A DNA stretch of 64,000 bases. Origin: JBCCCJ01 sp039029315. GTDB taxonomy: Bacteria > Bacteroidota > Bacteroidia > J057. Every line of letters begins with the position of its first letter. The first letter of the stretch is position 1. The DNA lies in assembly GCA_039029315.1 (NCBI GenBank), contig JBCCGK010000023.1, forward strand, positions 56,670-120,669, written 5' to 3'. The notes under the pieces are model-generated. The model ran no database searches and was not told the origin of the DNA. It saw only the letters and a list, made by a program, of their open reading frames with translations. Both the position numbers and the translations under genes were made by a program. Below are positions 9,278-18,895 of this stretch, piece by piece.

Positions 9278-12022
9278 ATGGTCCTCAAGAACTTGCTCTT
9301 TCCCATCTTCCTTTTTGTGCTGATAAGCCTGGTATCTTGCTCTACACAAGGACCACAATACCCTTATATTATTGGGTTTTCTCAATGCTGTGATGATGCC
9401 TGGCGGGATGTCATGAATGAAGAAATGGCTCGGGAACTGACTTTCCATTCTGATATTCAATTCATCACCAAAAGCGCCCAGAGCAGCAGTTCATTACAGA
9501 TCAAGCAAATCAAAGAATTGATTGATTCAGGGATTCACTTATTGATTGTTGCCCCCAACGAATCCCAACCACTCACTCCGATCATCGAGGAGGTGTATCA
9601 GGCGGGCATACCTGTGATCTTGATTGATCGCAAGACAGAATCAGCAGAATATTCTGCCTATATCGGTGCTGACAACTATGAAATTGGTCAAACGGCAGCC
9701 AAATATATTTCCAGCAGATTCAAGGATGGGGGGAAAATTCTTGAACTTCAGATGGCCATGAAGATCTCTCCTGCAGCTGAGAGGCATCAAGGATTCGTCG
9801 ATGAAATCAAACAGTATCCACATTTCTCAATCATCAAGTCTGTCGAGATGAATTTGAACTTAAGCTCAGATGTGAGAGATTCTGTCAAATCACTCCTCAG
9901 TAGCCTAGGTCCAGTCGATATCATATTCGGGCATACGGATTTGTTGGCTGAAAACGCTTTCTCAGCTGCTTCAGAGTTAGAATTGGAAGAGGAGCTTTTT
10001 TTTGTTGGGGTGGATGGGTATCCCAGTACAGGAGGCGGGATTGAATCTGTGGAGAAAGGGGTTCTGGATGCTTCCTTGTTGTATCCGACTGGCGGAGGGG
10101 AAGCCATCCGTCTGGCCATGACGATTCTGAAGTATATGCCCTATGACCGAATCAATCGACTTCAGACAACAGTCATTGACTCCACCAATGCCAGCATCCT
10201 CCACTCTCAACTGTCCAAGGTTCATTTGCTTCAAAAAAGCATCAATCAGCAAATCCATCGAAATCAGGAATTACAGGGCATTTATCAGAATCAACGACTG
10301 TTCATTTTCTTTCTGTTGTCCAGTCTGATGCTTGCCATGATCCTGGGCGGTTTTCTGTGGTATTCCCTTCGTGCCAAACAAGTGATTAATCTGGACCTTC
10401 AGCTCAAAAACAGGGAAGTCCTTGCCCAAAAAACCCAAATAGAGGAAATTTCTGAGGAAGTCCGCAAAGCTACGCAGGTTAAGGTGGAGTTTTTTACCAA
10501 CATCTCCCATGAATTTCGCACGCCCTTGACCTTGATTTTGGGTTTTGCGGAGAATCTCTTGCCTTCCCTGAAGTTCAATGACCAAACCCAACTGAACATC
10601 AAACTCATTCGCCAAAATGCCGTACGTCTGCTCCGTCTGGTAAATCAGCTGATGGACTTTAGAAAGATTGAAAGCGAAAAAATGATCATTCGAGCGAGTG
10701 AACAGGATATTCTGGAATTTATTCAGAATATCATGAAGTCTTATTTCCCCACGGCAAGAAATAGAGACATTGATTTTCAGCTCATCAGTCGCCACAAACG
10801 CCTACCGGTTTGGTTTGATGTGAACATGCTGGACAAGGTGTTGTTCAACCTCCTCTCCAATGCGTTCAAGTTTACGCCTGATCATGGCAAAATCCACCTA
10901 TATGTACGTGCGGACAAACTGGAAAACATCGTCAAGATCAAGGTAGAAGATAGCGGTCCTGGTATGAGACCGGAAGTGCTGAATCACATTTTCGAAGCGT
11001 TCTATCAGGGGGATGGCACAACCAAAATGAGCACAGGCCTGGGACTGCCTCTCTCCAAGGCTTTGGTACAGTTACATCAAGGCGATCTGATCGCTCAGAG
11101 TATTCCGGGCAAGGGAAGTCGGTTCTCTCTGAGCTTGCCATTGGGTAGACATCACCTCAAAGATGAGGAGATTTTGCCTTTCGAACCAGTAGGGTTTTTG
11201 AATCCAGGGGAATACCTGGACCTGGAAGAAGAGGTATTGATTCCGGTTAAGGAGCAGCAGCAGAATCAGGAATACTCCATTCTCATTATTGAAGATCACT
11301 CAGACATCCAGTTTTTTCTCAAACAACAACTGGAGCATGAATACAACATTATCTCCTCATCACATGGTGTCCATGGTCTCGAAACAGCGATTGAGCTGGG
11401 ACCAGATCTGATCATCTGTGATGTTATGCTCCCTGGTCAGGATGGCTTATCGATCACAAAGACACTCAAATCCGATCTTAGAACCTCCCATATACCCATC
11501 ATTTTGTTGACCTCCCAAAGTACTGTCGAGCAACAAATAGAAGGCACCAAGGCTGGAGCTGACGCTTATATTCCCAAACCCTTCAATGCTTCTTTGCTTA
11601 AGGAGAAAATCAAAAATCTGCTTCACAATCGACAAATCCTCAGAGAAAGTTATGGCAGTGTCCTGATGGGGATACAGCCCCATCCCTCTTATTCTCTGGA
11701 CCAACAGTTTCTCCACGCCTTTGTCCTCTTTGTCAACCAGAATTTTCATAGAGAGGATTTTCAGGTGGCAGATTTGAGCAAAGAATTTGGGCTCTCACGA
11801 TCCCAACTGTACCGGAAGGTCAAGGCATTGCTTGGACAGAGCATCAGCGACTACATCCAACAAATCCGGCTTCAGAAAGCCGAAGAACTTCTCAAAGAAG
11901 AGGAATTGTCTATTTCGGACATTGCGTACAAGGTCGGTTATAGTTCTCCAGAGTATTTTTCAACTGTGTTTAAGACCAAATATGATATCAGTCCGACCAA
12001 GTATCGGAAGGACTGGAGCTAA
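9278..12022 (+). CDS. Hybrid two-component system sensor/regulator with periplasmic-binding-protein sensor domain (fructose-sensor type)
   Basis: A 914-residue single-chain signalling protein. The start chosen opens a signal peptide with a lipobox-like LVSC; a TTG start 51 bp upstream is less likely. Domains in order: periplasmic type I substrate-binding domain (about 30-330, with IGFSQCCDDAWR and VPVILIDRK-like segments), transmembrane helix (about 345-370), histidine-kinase dimerisation domain with SHEFRTPLTL (His411), ATPase domain, receiver domain with Asp715 (IICDVMLPGQDG), and a C-terminal AraC-type helix-turn-helix. Hybrid sensors of this architecture, such as BT1754 of Bacteroides thetaiotaomicron, bind fructose and switch on fructan loci. 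Here it sits divergently beside a GH32 and near susCD, so fructose or a fructose derivative is the likely signal (inference). Confidence 0.93.
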   Translation: MVLKNLLFPIFLFVLISLVSCSTQGPQYPYIIGFSQCCDDAWRDVMNEEMARELTFHSDIQFITKSAQSSSSLQIKQIKELIDSGIHLLIVAPNESQPLTPIIEEVYQAGIPVILIDRKTESAEYSAYIGADNYEIGQTAAKYISSRFKDGGKILELQMAMKISPAAERHQGFVDEIKQYPHFSIIKSVEMNLNLSSDVRDSVKSLLSSLGPVDIIFGHTDLLAENAFSAASELELEEELFFVGVDGYPSTGGGIESVEKGVLDASLLYPTGGGEAIRLAMTILKYMPYDRINRLQTTVIDSTNASILHSQLSKVHLLQKSINQQIHRNQELQGIYQNQRLFIFFLLSSLMLAMILGGFLWYSLRAKQVINLDLQLKNREVLAQKTQIEEISEEVRKATQVKVEFFTNISHEFRTPLTLILGFAENLLPSLKFNDQTQLNIKLIRQNAVRLLRLVNQLMDFRKIESEKMIIRASEQDILEFIQNIMKSYFPTARNRDIDFQLISRHKRLPVWFDVNMLDKVLFNLLSNAFKFTPDHGKIHLYVRADKLENIVKIKVEDSGPGMRPEVLNHIFEAFYQGDGTTKMSTGLGLPLSKALVQLHQGDLIAQSIPGKGSRFSLSLPLGRHHLKDEEILPFEPVGFLNPGEYLDLEEEVLIPVKEQQQNQEYSILIIEDHSDIQFFLKQQLEHEYNIISSSHGVHGLETAIELGPDLIICDVMLPGQDGLSITKTLKSDLRTSHIPIILLTSQSTVEQQIEGTKAGADAYIPKPFNASLLKEKIKNLLHNRQILRESYGSVLMGIQPHPSYSLDQQFLHAFVLFVNQNFHREDFQVADLSKEFGLSRSQLYRKVKALLGQSISDYIQQIRLQKAEELLKEEELSISDIAYKVGYSSPEYFSTVFKTKYDISPTKYRKDWS

Positions 12023-12310
12023 AGGAGCATACATGTATGCAACAAATCTTGAGACAAATGCATCATTTTTATAGATGTCGTATAAATGAACCGAACAACA
12101 CCCCCGCACAAAAAACTCACAATCAATATTTTACACCCCAATACTCCGATTACAACAATCCTACAGGAATTAGACTATTTTTCTAAGGCTCTCCAACTAA
12201 GAAATCAGTAATTTTTGGAAATGATGGCCTCTTGCACCTAACCATTTATTCTTAGAGACTGTTTTAAAGGACATTGTTGAATATCTGACGTACATCCTTA
12301 GCTGTACTGT

Positions 12311-15019
12311 ATGAGATCGCTACTATTGCTCTTTCTTCTTACTGGATCATTCCTTTCTTGCAACACATTGGAGCAAGATCCCCTCCCTTCCCTGCGCATT
12401 GGGTTTTCTCAGTGTGACTTTGATCATCCCTGGCGAAAAAAAATGATCCAGGAGATGAAAAGAGAATTGGGATTTCATCCCGAATATCAGATCGATTTGC
12501 ACATCAAAGTCTCCTATGAGGAAAGTCCCAAACAGATAGAGGATGTCAAAGCACTCATGAAAGAGGATCTCGATCTGTTGATTATTTCTCCCAATGAAGC
12601 TGCCCCCCTGACTCCAATCGTGGAAGAAGCCTACGATCAGGGAATCCCTGTCATCATTATTGACAGAAAAATCAGCTCGGAGAAATATACCGCATATATA
12701 GGTGGGGACAATTATACCATTGGGAAGCAAGCAGGAGAATTTGCTGCACAATTGCTTCATGGACAAGGGAACATTGTAAATATCACAGGCTTGATGAGTT
12801 CTTCTCCTGCTGAGGAAAGAAGTCAAGGGTTTGTAGAAATTATCGACTCTCATCCAGACATCCATATCATCGAAACGATCGATGGCTTATGGAGTCAAAC
12901 AAAGGCCATGCAGGAGTTGGAGCAAGTCATTCAGCGGCGCAACGATATTGATTTGATCTATGCGGCCAACGATATCATGGCGCTCGGTGCCTACGAAACA
13001 TCCCAATCCCATGATCTCCATCCCCATATCATTGGGGTAGATGGTCTCAATACACCTAGCGGAGGAATTGATCTGGTGTTGGAAGGAAAAATCGAGGGCA
13101 CATTTCTCTACCCCACGGGAGGCGGAAAGGCTATACAGTTGGCCCTGGACATTCTCGAAGGAAAAGACTTCCAGCGAATCAACAACCTGTCTACCATTCG
13201 CATTGACCAGACCAATGCACGAACCATGAAGCTTCAAACCAATCAAATCGAAAAACAGCAAGCCAGGGTTGACTTCCAGAAAAAGCAATTGGGCGAACTG
13301 GCTTTTTTACTCAAAAAACAACAGACATTTCTCTTTCTGGGTGTGATTATCTGCTGTATGCTGATCGCCATTATCGGGCTTACGTTCTATCATCTATATA
13401 AAAAGAGTAAAGCGCATGAAATCCTGAACATCAAGAATCAAACCATTGGGAAACAAACGCGCTTGATCACAAATCAGCGGGATAAGCTTTTGCGATTTGT
13501 GCGAATGGATGAAGAAGATGCTGAAATAAAAACACGTTTTTTCAACAATATTTCGCATGAATTTCGCCAAGCACTGAGCTTGATTGTGCATCCGATCAAC
13601 AGACTGGTGGAAACAGAACGCTCCCCGGAATTTTCGAGTATCCTTCGTGCGATCCAGCAAAATCTGTGTGTTCTTGCCCGACTCTCCGAGGAGGTATTAG
13701 ATTTTGAAAAAGTTGGGAGACATCACTATCAGTTGATGTTCAAGGAAGTTGATCTCGCCACGCTTATTCAGACAGTGATTCACTCTTATCTTCCCAGGAT
13801 AGAAAATGAGAAATTAACCTTTACTTCCAGCATACCCAAAACTCTCCCGGCATATGTAGATCCTTCTGTCATAGAGAAGGTCTTGAGCAATCTCATGTCG
13901 AATGCGATCAAGTACAACCAAGAAGGAGGGAGCATCCATATTGAGGTAAAATGTATTCACCAAACCATCACCATTGCTGTTTCAGACACTGGCATCGGAA
14001 TTGCCGAAAAAGATTTACCCAATATTTTTCATCGATATTATCGAGCAGGCCATCTACACAATGATATAGAAGGGTATGGTCTTGGACTGGCCATTTGCTA
14101 CAAATTAATCCAGCTTCATCGAGGTCACATAAAGGCATACAGCACCCTAGGAGAAGGATCTACCTTCTATTTCACTATCCCTCAACACAAATCCAGATCG
14201 GTTCCGGCTTCTCTACAAGTGTTAGAGGGGTCTCTTCCTACGCCCTCCACTTCTTTTTCTAAAGCCAAGATTCTGGTGGTTGAGGACAATCCAGAAATTC
14301 GCACCATAATATCTGATTGTGTTGGGAGGTTTTTTGAAGTTGTGCAAGCTCAGAATGGGCAAGAAGGCCTGGAGTTGATCAACAAGGACATGCCAGATCT
14401 TGTAGTAAGCGATATTTACATGCCAGGAATCGATGGAATCGAATTGTGTCAACAATTGAAAAGCAATCCATTGACTTTTCATATTCCCGTAATTTTGTTG
14501 ACAGCAGTGGATTCTGAGGATTCCAAAATTCAGGGATTCGAAATTGGAGCTGATAGTTATGTAACCAAACCCTTCAATGAGCGTGTCCTTCTCTCTCAAA
14601 TTCAAAACCTCATTCTTTCACGGCAGCAACTCAAGGAATCATTTCAGGGGATGTTCAACATGAAGGGGATAGTCTCCAAAAAGGAAGGGAAAGATGCCTT
14701 CGTAGAAGAGTGTTTGAAAATCATTCACGAAAATGGCTCTAATGAAACATTTAACCTGGATCAACTGGCCTCTCATATGAATTTGTCACGCTCTTCTCTC
14801 TACAGAAAAATCAAAGAGTATACCGGGATCAAGCCGGTGGAATTCATGCGAAAAGGAAAATTGAATTTCGCTGCCAAATTGCTCCTCACCACAGATATGA
14901 CTGTCAGTGAAGTAGCTTTCGAATCAGGCTATAATGACACCAAGTATTTCAGCAGATGTTTTCGACAGGAATATGGAAATGTACCAAGTCGATTCAAACA
15001 ATTGGCCAATTCAAACTGA
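12311..15019 (+). CDS. Second hybrid two-component system sensor/regulator, paralogue of its upstream neighbour
   Basis: A 902-residue protein with the same layout as the preceding gene: lipobox-like signal (SFLSC, Cys17), periplasmic-binding-protein domain opening with RIGFSQCDFDHPWR, transmembrane helix near residues 340-360, kinase core, receiver (Asp701 in VVSDIYMPGIDG) and AraC-type helix-turn-helix. The kinase H-box is unusual: His416 is in SHEFRQALSL, where the usual Arg-Thr-Pro-Leu is replaced by Arg-Gln-Ala-Leu. The ATPase boxes (NLMSNAIKY, DTGIGIAE, GYGLGLAI) look intact. It is separated from its paralogue by 288 bp with no clear gene and probably has its own promoter. It may sense a related sugar or act as a modulator; both are inferences. 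Confidence 0.92.
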   Translation: MRSLLLLFLLTGSFLSCNTLEQDPLPSLRIGFSQCDFDHPWRKKMIQEMKRELGFHPEYQIDLHIKVSYEESPKQIEDVKALMKEDLDLLIISPNEAAPLTPIVEEAYDQGIPVIIIDRKISSEKYTAYIGGDNYTIGKQAGEFAAQLLHGQGNIVNITGLMSSSPAEERSQGFVEIIDSHPDIHIIETIDGLWSQTKAMQELEQVIQRRNDIDLIYAANDIMALGAYETSQSHDLHPHIIGVDGLNTPSGGIDLVLEGKIEGTFLYPTGGGKAIQLALDILEGKDFQRINNLSTIRIDQTNARTMKLQTNQIEKQQARVDFQKKQLGELAFLLKKQQTFLFLGVIICCMLIAIIGLTFYHLYKKSKAHEILNIKNQTIGKQTRLITNQRDKLLRFVRMDEEDAEIKTRFFNNISHEFRQALSLIVHPINRLVETERSPEFSSILRAIQQNLCVLARLSEEVLDFEKVGRHHYQLMFKEVDLATLIQTVIHSYLPRIENEKLTFTSSIPKTLPAYVDPSVIEKVLSNLMSNAIKYNQEGGSIHIEVKCIHQTITIAVSDTGIGIAEKDLPNIFHRYYRAGHLHNDIEGYGLGLAICYKLIQLHRGHIKAYSTLGEGSTFYFTIPQHKSRSVPASLQVLEGSLPTPSTSFSKAKILVVEDNPEIRTIISDCVGRFFEVVQAQNGQEGLELINKDMPDLVVSDIYMPGIDGIELCQQLKSNPLTFHIPVILLTAVDSEDSKIQGFEIGADSYVTKPFNERVLLSQIQNLILSRQQLKESFQGMFNMKGIVSKKEGKDAFVEECLKIIHENGSNETFNLDQLASHMNLSRSSLYRKIKEYTGIKPVEFMRKGKLNFAAKLLLTTDMTVSEVAFESGYNDTKYFSRCFRQEYGNVPSRFKQLANSN

Positions 15020-15108
15020 TCCAAGTTTCCATCTGCCCAGGACAAAGAAGCATCATAAAGTCAACATGTAAGAGATCCAATCGACAATGTAGATATTCAA
15101 CAGCCTAC

Positions 15109-15258
15109 TAGTGGTTCAAGACTTAAGTCCTTGACAATCCAAGTCTGGTCCTTTTGCACTCCACCTGCCTTATTTTTCGCTATCTTCCTCAAAAATGCGT
15201 TGGCGGAGTACAAAAGCTCTACGACTTAATGATCAGAAACTTAAGTCTTGAACCACTA
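15109..15258. mobile_element. Putative MITE-like inverted-repeat element flanked by TA
   Basis: Perfect 18-bp terminal inverted repeats (GTGGTTCAAGACTTAAGT, 15111-15128, and its complement at 15239-15256) bound a 146-bp element with TA at each outer edge, as expected for a Tc1/mariner or IS630-type target duplication. Inside, a second imperfect pair (CTTTTGCACTCCACC against CTTTTGTACTCCGCC on the opposite strand) lets most of the element fold back. It holds no ORF and lies between two convergent genes, where it may also act as a bidirectional terminator. Confidence 0.55.
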
Positions 15259-15345
15259 GCTGAAAAGACCCTCACATAAAACAGGTGAAATATTGTTGAC
15301 AAGGATCTATGGTCTATAAATAATCCCTGAATTCGACACTTACTT

Positions 15346-16212
15346 TTACCTTCTTCCTTGTCCTGTACTGCCAAAAATGTCCATTTGCTTACCGACAACT
15401 TCTCCGACAGCCTGATGCGCCTGCTTCATCATGATGACATAATCATCATACACTTTGCCGGCATTGTTGAGATAGCTTGTCATTGATTGTAGGGCTGCCT
15501 GAGACATGCCTGTATAGAAATTGATTTTGGCAATTCCCAGGCTGATGGCTCGCCGGAAATCTTCTGGAGAGATTCCACTTCCTCCATGCAACACCAAAGG
15601 TATCCCAGTAATATCCCTTAATTGTTTCAAGCGTTCAAAATCCAAATCTGGTTCTCCCTTGTACTTTCCATGAGAATTTCCAAATGCAATCGCGAGGAAG
15701 TCCACCTTCGTTTCCTCTACAAATATTCTGGCTTGCTCCACATTGGTATATTTGCTTGGATCTGCCTCTCCCTCCAAGTCTCCCCCTTCTGATCCACCTA
15801 CTGCTCCCAACTCTGCCTCTACACTGATCCCCAATGGATGACAGATTTCCACGACTTGTCTGGTTTGGCGAATATTTTCTTCGAATTCCAATTGAGATCC
15901 GTCAAACATAATGTTCGTAAAGCCATTGTCAATGGCTCGCTCTATGCCTTTCATGGTCAAGCCATGATCCAAATTCAGAACAATGTCGAGAGAAGTTCTG
16001 GCAGCCAGGGCTTGAATAGCAGGCACAATGTTTTCTGGGGTAACATATGGGTAGTGCGCTTCCGCAATACTCAGGATCACGGGCGAATTTTTTGCCATAG
16101 CAGTCCCTACAATGGCTTCTAGGAAATGGAGATTCACAACATTGAAGGAGCCGACCGCATAGTGCTTGTGATAGGCGCGCTCCAGGACTTGTTTCATGCT
16201 TACTAATGGCAT
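15346..16212 (-). CDS. Class II ketose-bisphosphate aldolase (fructose- or tagatose-bisphosphate aldolase type)
   Basis: A 288-residue TIM-barrel aldolase of the usual class II size. Zinc ligands are visible as His83 (NLDHG), His181 (GNSHG) and His209 (VLHGGSG), with Glu134 in VEAELG and the phosphate-binding loop GGSG. Class II aldolases split ketose 1,6-bisphosphates (or 1-phosphates in some subgroups) into dihydroxyacetone phosphate and an aldehyde. It follows a PfkB kinase by 26 bp, so the two probably act in sequence on the released sugar: phosphorylation, then cleavage. Tagatose and fructose forms cannot be told apart by eye. Confidence 0.92.
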   Translation of the reverse strand: MPLVSMKQVLERAYHKHYAVGSFNVVNLHFLEAIVGTAMAKNSPVILSIAEAHYPYVTPENIVPAIQALAARTSLDIVLNLDHGLTMKGIERAIDNGFTNIMFDGSQLEFEENIRQTRQVVEICHPLGISVEAELGAVGGSEGGDLEGEADPSKYTNVEQARIFVEETKVDFLAIAFGNSHGKYKGEPDLDFERLKQLRDITGIPLVLHGGSGISPEDFRRAISLGIAKINFYTGMSQAALQSMTSYLNNAGKVYDDYVIMMKQAHQAVGEVVGKQMDIFGSTGQGRR

Positions 16213-16238
16213 CGCACAAGGGGTTAAAAATGAAATAT

Positions 16239-17372
16239 TTAATCAAGGGAAAGATAGCTTGACATACGTGGCCAGCCATCTTCAATTCTCTGGCAGACCA
16301 CTTCCCACTGTGGCACGCCACTACTTGCATCCGCTTGTTCAACACTGAAGCCCCCTACAGCTGTCGCCATGATCATGACCTCCTCTGGGGACATCCCTTT
16401 GTTCATGGCTGCCAGAAAGCCTGCGATGGTACAATCTCCGGCCCCAGTTGTCCCAGCTACATTCGCTTGAAAACAAGGAGACATTAAACGTTGGTTGGTC
16501 CAGCGGTCGATGTGAGCAGGTCTTCCCTTTCCCATCTGTGACAATCGCTCAGGATCATCCGTAGTTTGCATAAATAATCCCTGATCTCCCAACTTCAATA
16601 CAACTATGCCTGCCCCCATTTCCAGCAGCTCCTGACTGAGAGACAGCAACAATTCTTTGGAAATGATGACTGTCCCTTGTTTGTCCATCTGCTCAAACAA
16701 CGGGCGATCCATCATCAAGAGAATCTCATCATAACTGGGAAGAAAGATATCGACATGCGGAAGTACCGTTTTCATCCATGCTCTCCAGTCAGTCATTCCA
16801 GCCTCAGAACTAACATCTGGATAGGACATATCCAGGGAGGTTGTCAAGCCCACTTGCTTGATTTCTGACAGGAGTTGGGCCAAGCCCTCTCCCCCATCAG
16901 CATAGATCATCTGCATCTCGGATGGATAGCCAAAATGAAAATACCGGGCACCTTCCAAAGTCTCAGGAGAGATATCTGTTGCCCGAAAGGTATCGTTTGC
17001 GCCAGGATTGTACAGAAAACTCCGATCCATTCCAGGAGGACTGATCACAATGGAATAAGAGGTACTGTCCTCTTTCGACACGATCATTTTTTCTGTAAGA
17101 TCTGATCCATGTTTTTGCAGGATGTCCAGGATGGTTTCCCCAAAATGATCTTGTCCGATTTTACCAATAAGGCGGGTCGATATTCCCAATTGATGCAAAG
17201 CCAATCCAGTATTCGCCACAGCTCCACCAGTACTAATAATCGCAGCCCCGACATTGACCGCCTTTCCAGGCCTGACCAATTGACTCAAATCTCCTTTGTA
17301 CCCATCGAAAGGCAGGATGATGTCCAAACAAATCAGTCCAGCGACAACAATATCAGGAGAGGGATCAGTCAT
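16239..17372 (-). CDS. PfkB-family sugar kinase
   Basis: A 377-residue ribokinase-fold protein. The N-terminal substrate-binding segment contains GGAVANTGLALHQLG, and the C-terminal PfkB signature GTTGAGDCTIAGF carries the catalytic base Asp313. Family members phosphorylate fructose, ribose, 2-keto-3-deoxygluconate or sugar phosphates. The gene sits between the DUF1501 gene (6 bp) and the aldolase gene (26 bp), which favours fructose or a fructose phosphate as substrate (inference). Somewhat longer than the usual 300-330 residues, mostly from inserts in the lid and before the ATP site. Confidence 0.9.
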   Translation of the reverse strand: MTDPSPDIVVAGLICLDIILPFDGYKGDLSQLVRPGKAVNVGAAIISTGGAVANTGLALHQLGISTRLIGKIGQDHFGETILDILQKHGSDLTEKMIVSKEDSTSYSIVISPPGMDRSFLYNPGANDTFRATDISPETLEGARYFHFGYPSEMQMIYADGGEGLAQLLSEIKQVGLTTSLDMSYPDVSSEAGMTDWRAWMKTVLPHVDIFLPSYDEILLMMDRPLFEQMDKQGTVIISKELLLSLSQELLEMGAGIVVLKLGDQGLFMQTTDDPERLSQMGKGRPAHIDRWTNQRLMSPCFQANVAGTTGAGDCTIAGFLAAMNKGMSPEEVMIMATAVGGFSVEQADASSGVPQWEVVCQRIEDGWPRMSSYLSLD

Positions 17373-17378
17373 GTTTTT

Positions 17379-18812
17379 TTAGGTCAGAATATCATGAATG
17401 ACATGGCCATGTACATCTGTCAACCGAATGTCCCGACCTCCAAATCGGAAGGTCTGTCGAATGTGGTCGATCCCCAGCAAGTGTAGCATTGTCGCATGCA
17501 TATCGTGAATGCTCGTCCGATTTTCAACTGCCCGGTAACCATAATCATCCGTCTTGCCATAGACAGTGCCACCTTTGATGCCGGCACCGGCAAACCACAT
17601 GCTATAAGCTTGTGGATTGTGATCTCGTCCAATGGGCTCACGCATTTCTGCAAAAGGAGTTCGGCCAAACTCACCTGAAAAAATGATCAATGTTTGATCC
17701 AGTAAGCCCCGCGCTTTCAAGTCTTTGATCAGGCCAGCAATAGGTTGGTCGACAGCGTGCGCATTTTCCTCATGGCCTTGTTTCAGATTGCGATGCTGAT
17801 CCCAGCGGTCGTGACCGACGTTCGGACAGGTCAACTCAATGAATCGGACTCCACGTTCCACCAATCGTCTTGCCAGAAGACATTGAGCAGCGTAGCCTCT
17901 GCAATGATGATCTGGAGAATCCAGACCGTACAGCTTTTTGGTTGCTTCTGATTCCCCGGATAGATCCGCCAATTCAGGCACTGCAGATTGCATCCGATAG
18001 GCCAGTTCATAGTTGGAAATGGCAGATTCGATCTGATCGGCATGTCCCAGCTTGTTCAGCAAGGTCTTATCCATCCGGTCCATGAATTGCAACTTCTCCA
18101 ACTGTAGGGATTCCTTGACCTCTCGCGGGGAGATATTGGCCAGGGGTGTATCTCCTGCCCGTAAGACGGAAGCCTGAAATGTAGCAGGTAAAAAGCCATT
18201 TTTGAAATTGTCCAGGCCTCCAGGAGGTGTCAAGCCTCCATCCAGGACAACATAAGAAGGTAGATTGTCCGATTCGCTTCCCAGGCCATAGGTAACCCAG
18301 GCCCCCATGCTGGGTCTTCCTTGTATGCCGATTCCTGTATGCAAGAAATAATTGGCATTGGTATGCTCCGGGAATTCCGAATACATAGAATTGATCATGG
18401 CTATGTCATCCACGCAAGTTGCTATGTGCGGGAATAGCTCACTCATCCACATCCCTGATTCTCCATGCTGTTTGAATTCCCAGGGGCTTCTCAGCAGCTT
18501 GCCAATGCTGTTGAATTGGGTTGCGTCGACCTTGAACAAATCATAAGGACTTTTGCCATTGTCCTTGATCAGACGTGGTTTGGGGTCAAAGGAATCTACT
18601 TGTGAGATTCCTCCATCCATATAAAGGAAGATGACACTTTTGGCCTTGGGGGCAAAATGGGGAAACTTTCCACCCTCTTTTCCTACACCACTGGAAGAAT
18701 TTGCCAACAACTGATTGACAAAGGGATTTTGCATCAATCCCAACAACGCAATAGATCCAAACCCATTGCGACACAGGCTGAGCATTCGACGGCGACTGAT
18801 ATGCTTGTTCAT
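17379..18812 (-). CDS. DUF1501 protein (sulfatase/alkaline-phosphatase-like fold), Tat-type signal
   Basis: A 477-residue protein starting MNKHISRRRMLSLCRNGFG, a twin-arginine-like signal; a longer in-frame start at 18953 would bury this signal and is not favoured. DUF1501 landmarks include SVIFLYMDGGISQVDSFDPK near the N terminus, RFIELTCPNVGHDRWDQH, and FSGEFGRTPFAE with GRDHNP further on. The fold resembles sulfatases and alkaline phosphatases but no biochemical function is established for most members. It is the usual genomic partner of the PSCyt1/DUF1549/DUF1553 gene found 83 bp upstream. Its place in a sugar operon next to a sulfatase suggests a role in processing modified glycans (inference). 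Confidence 0.9.
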   Translation of the reverse strand: MNKHISRRRMLSLCRNGFGSIALLGLMQNPFVNQLLANSSSGVGKEGGKFPHFAPKAKSVIFLYMDGGISQVDSFDPKPRLIKDNGKSPYDLFKVDATQFNSIGKLLRSPWEFKQHGESGMWMSELFPHIATCVDDIAMINSMYSEFPEHTNANYFLHTGIGIQGRPSMGAWVTYGLGSESDNLPSYVVLDGGLTPPGGLDNFKNGFLPATFQASVLRAGDTPLANISPREVKESLQLEKLQFMDRMDKTLLNKLGHADQIESAISNYELAYRMQSAVPELADLSGESEATKKLYGLDSPDHHCRGYAAQCLLARRLVERGVRFIELTCPNVGHDRWDQHRNLKQGHEENAHAVDQPIAGLIKDLKARGLLDQTLIIFSGEFGRTPFAEMREPIGRDHNPQAYSMWFAGAGIKGGTVYGKTDDYGYRAVENRTSIHDMHATMLHLLGIDHIRQTFRFGGRDIRLTDVHGHVIHDILT

Positions 18813-18895
18813 ATGATTGACGGATGACGGTGGACGATGGAGGCTTTCAGTCAGCGACATTTCCGTTGACCGTAGACCGTCCTTCGTTAACCTTG
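18813..18895. repeat. Imperfect palindromic intergenic repeat
   Basis: The 83-bp gap holds GACGGTGGACGATGG and, on the opposite arm, CCGTTGACCGTAGACCGTC, an imperfect inverted repeat built from the word GACGGTxxACGG. Such GACCGT-rich palindromes look like a dispersed intergenic repeat family. It lies inside the likely operon between two tightly linked genes. Confidence 0.4.
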
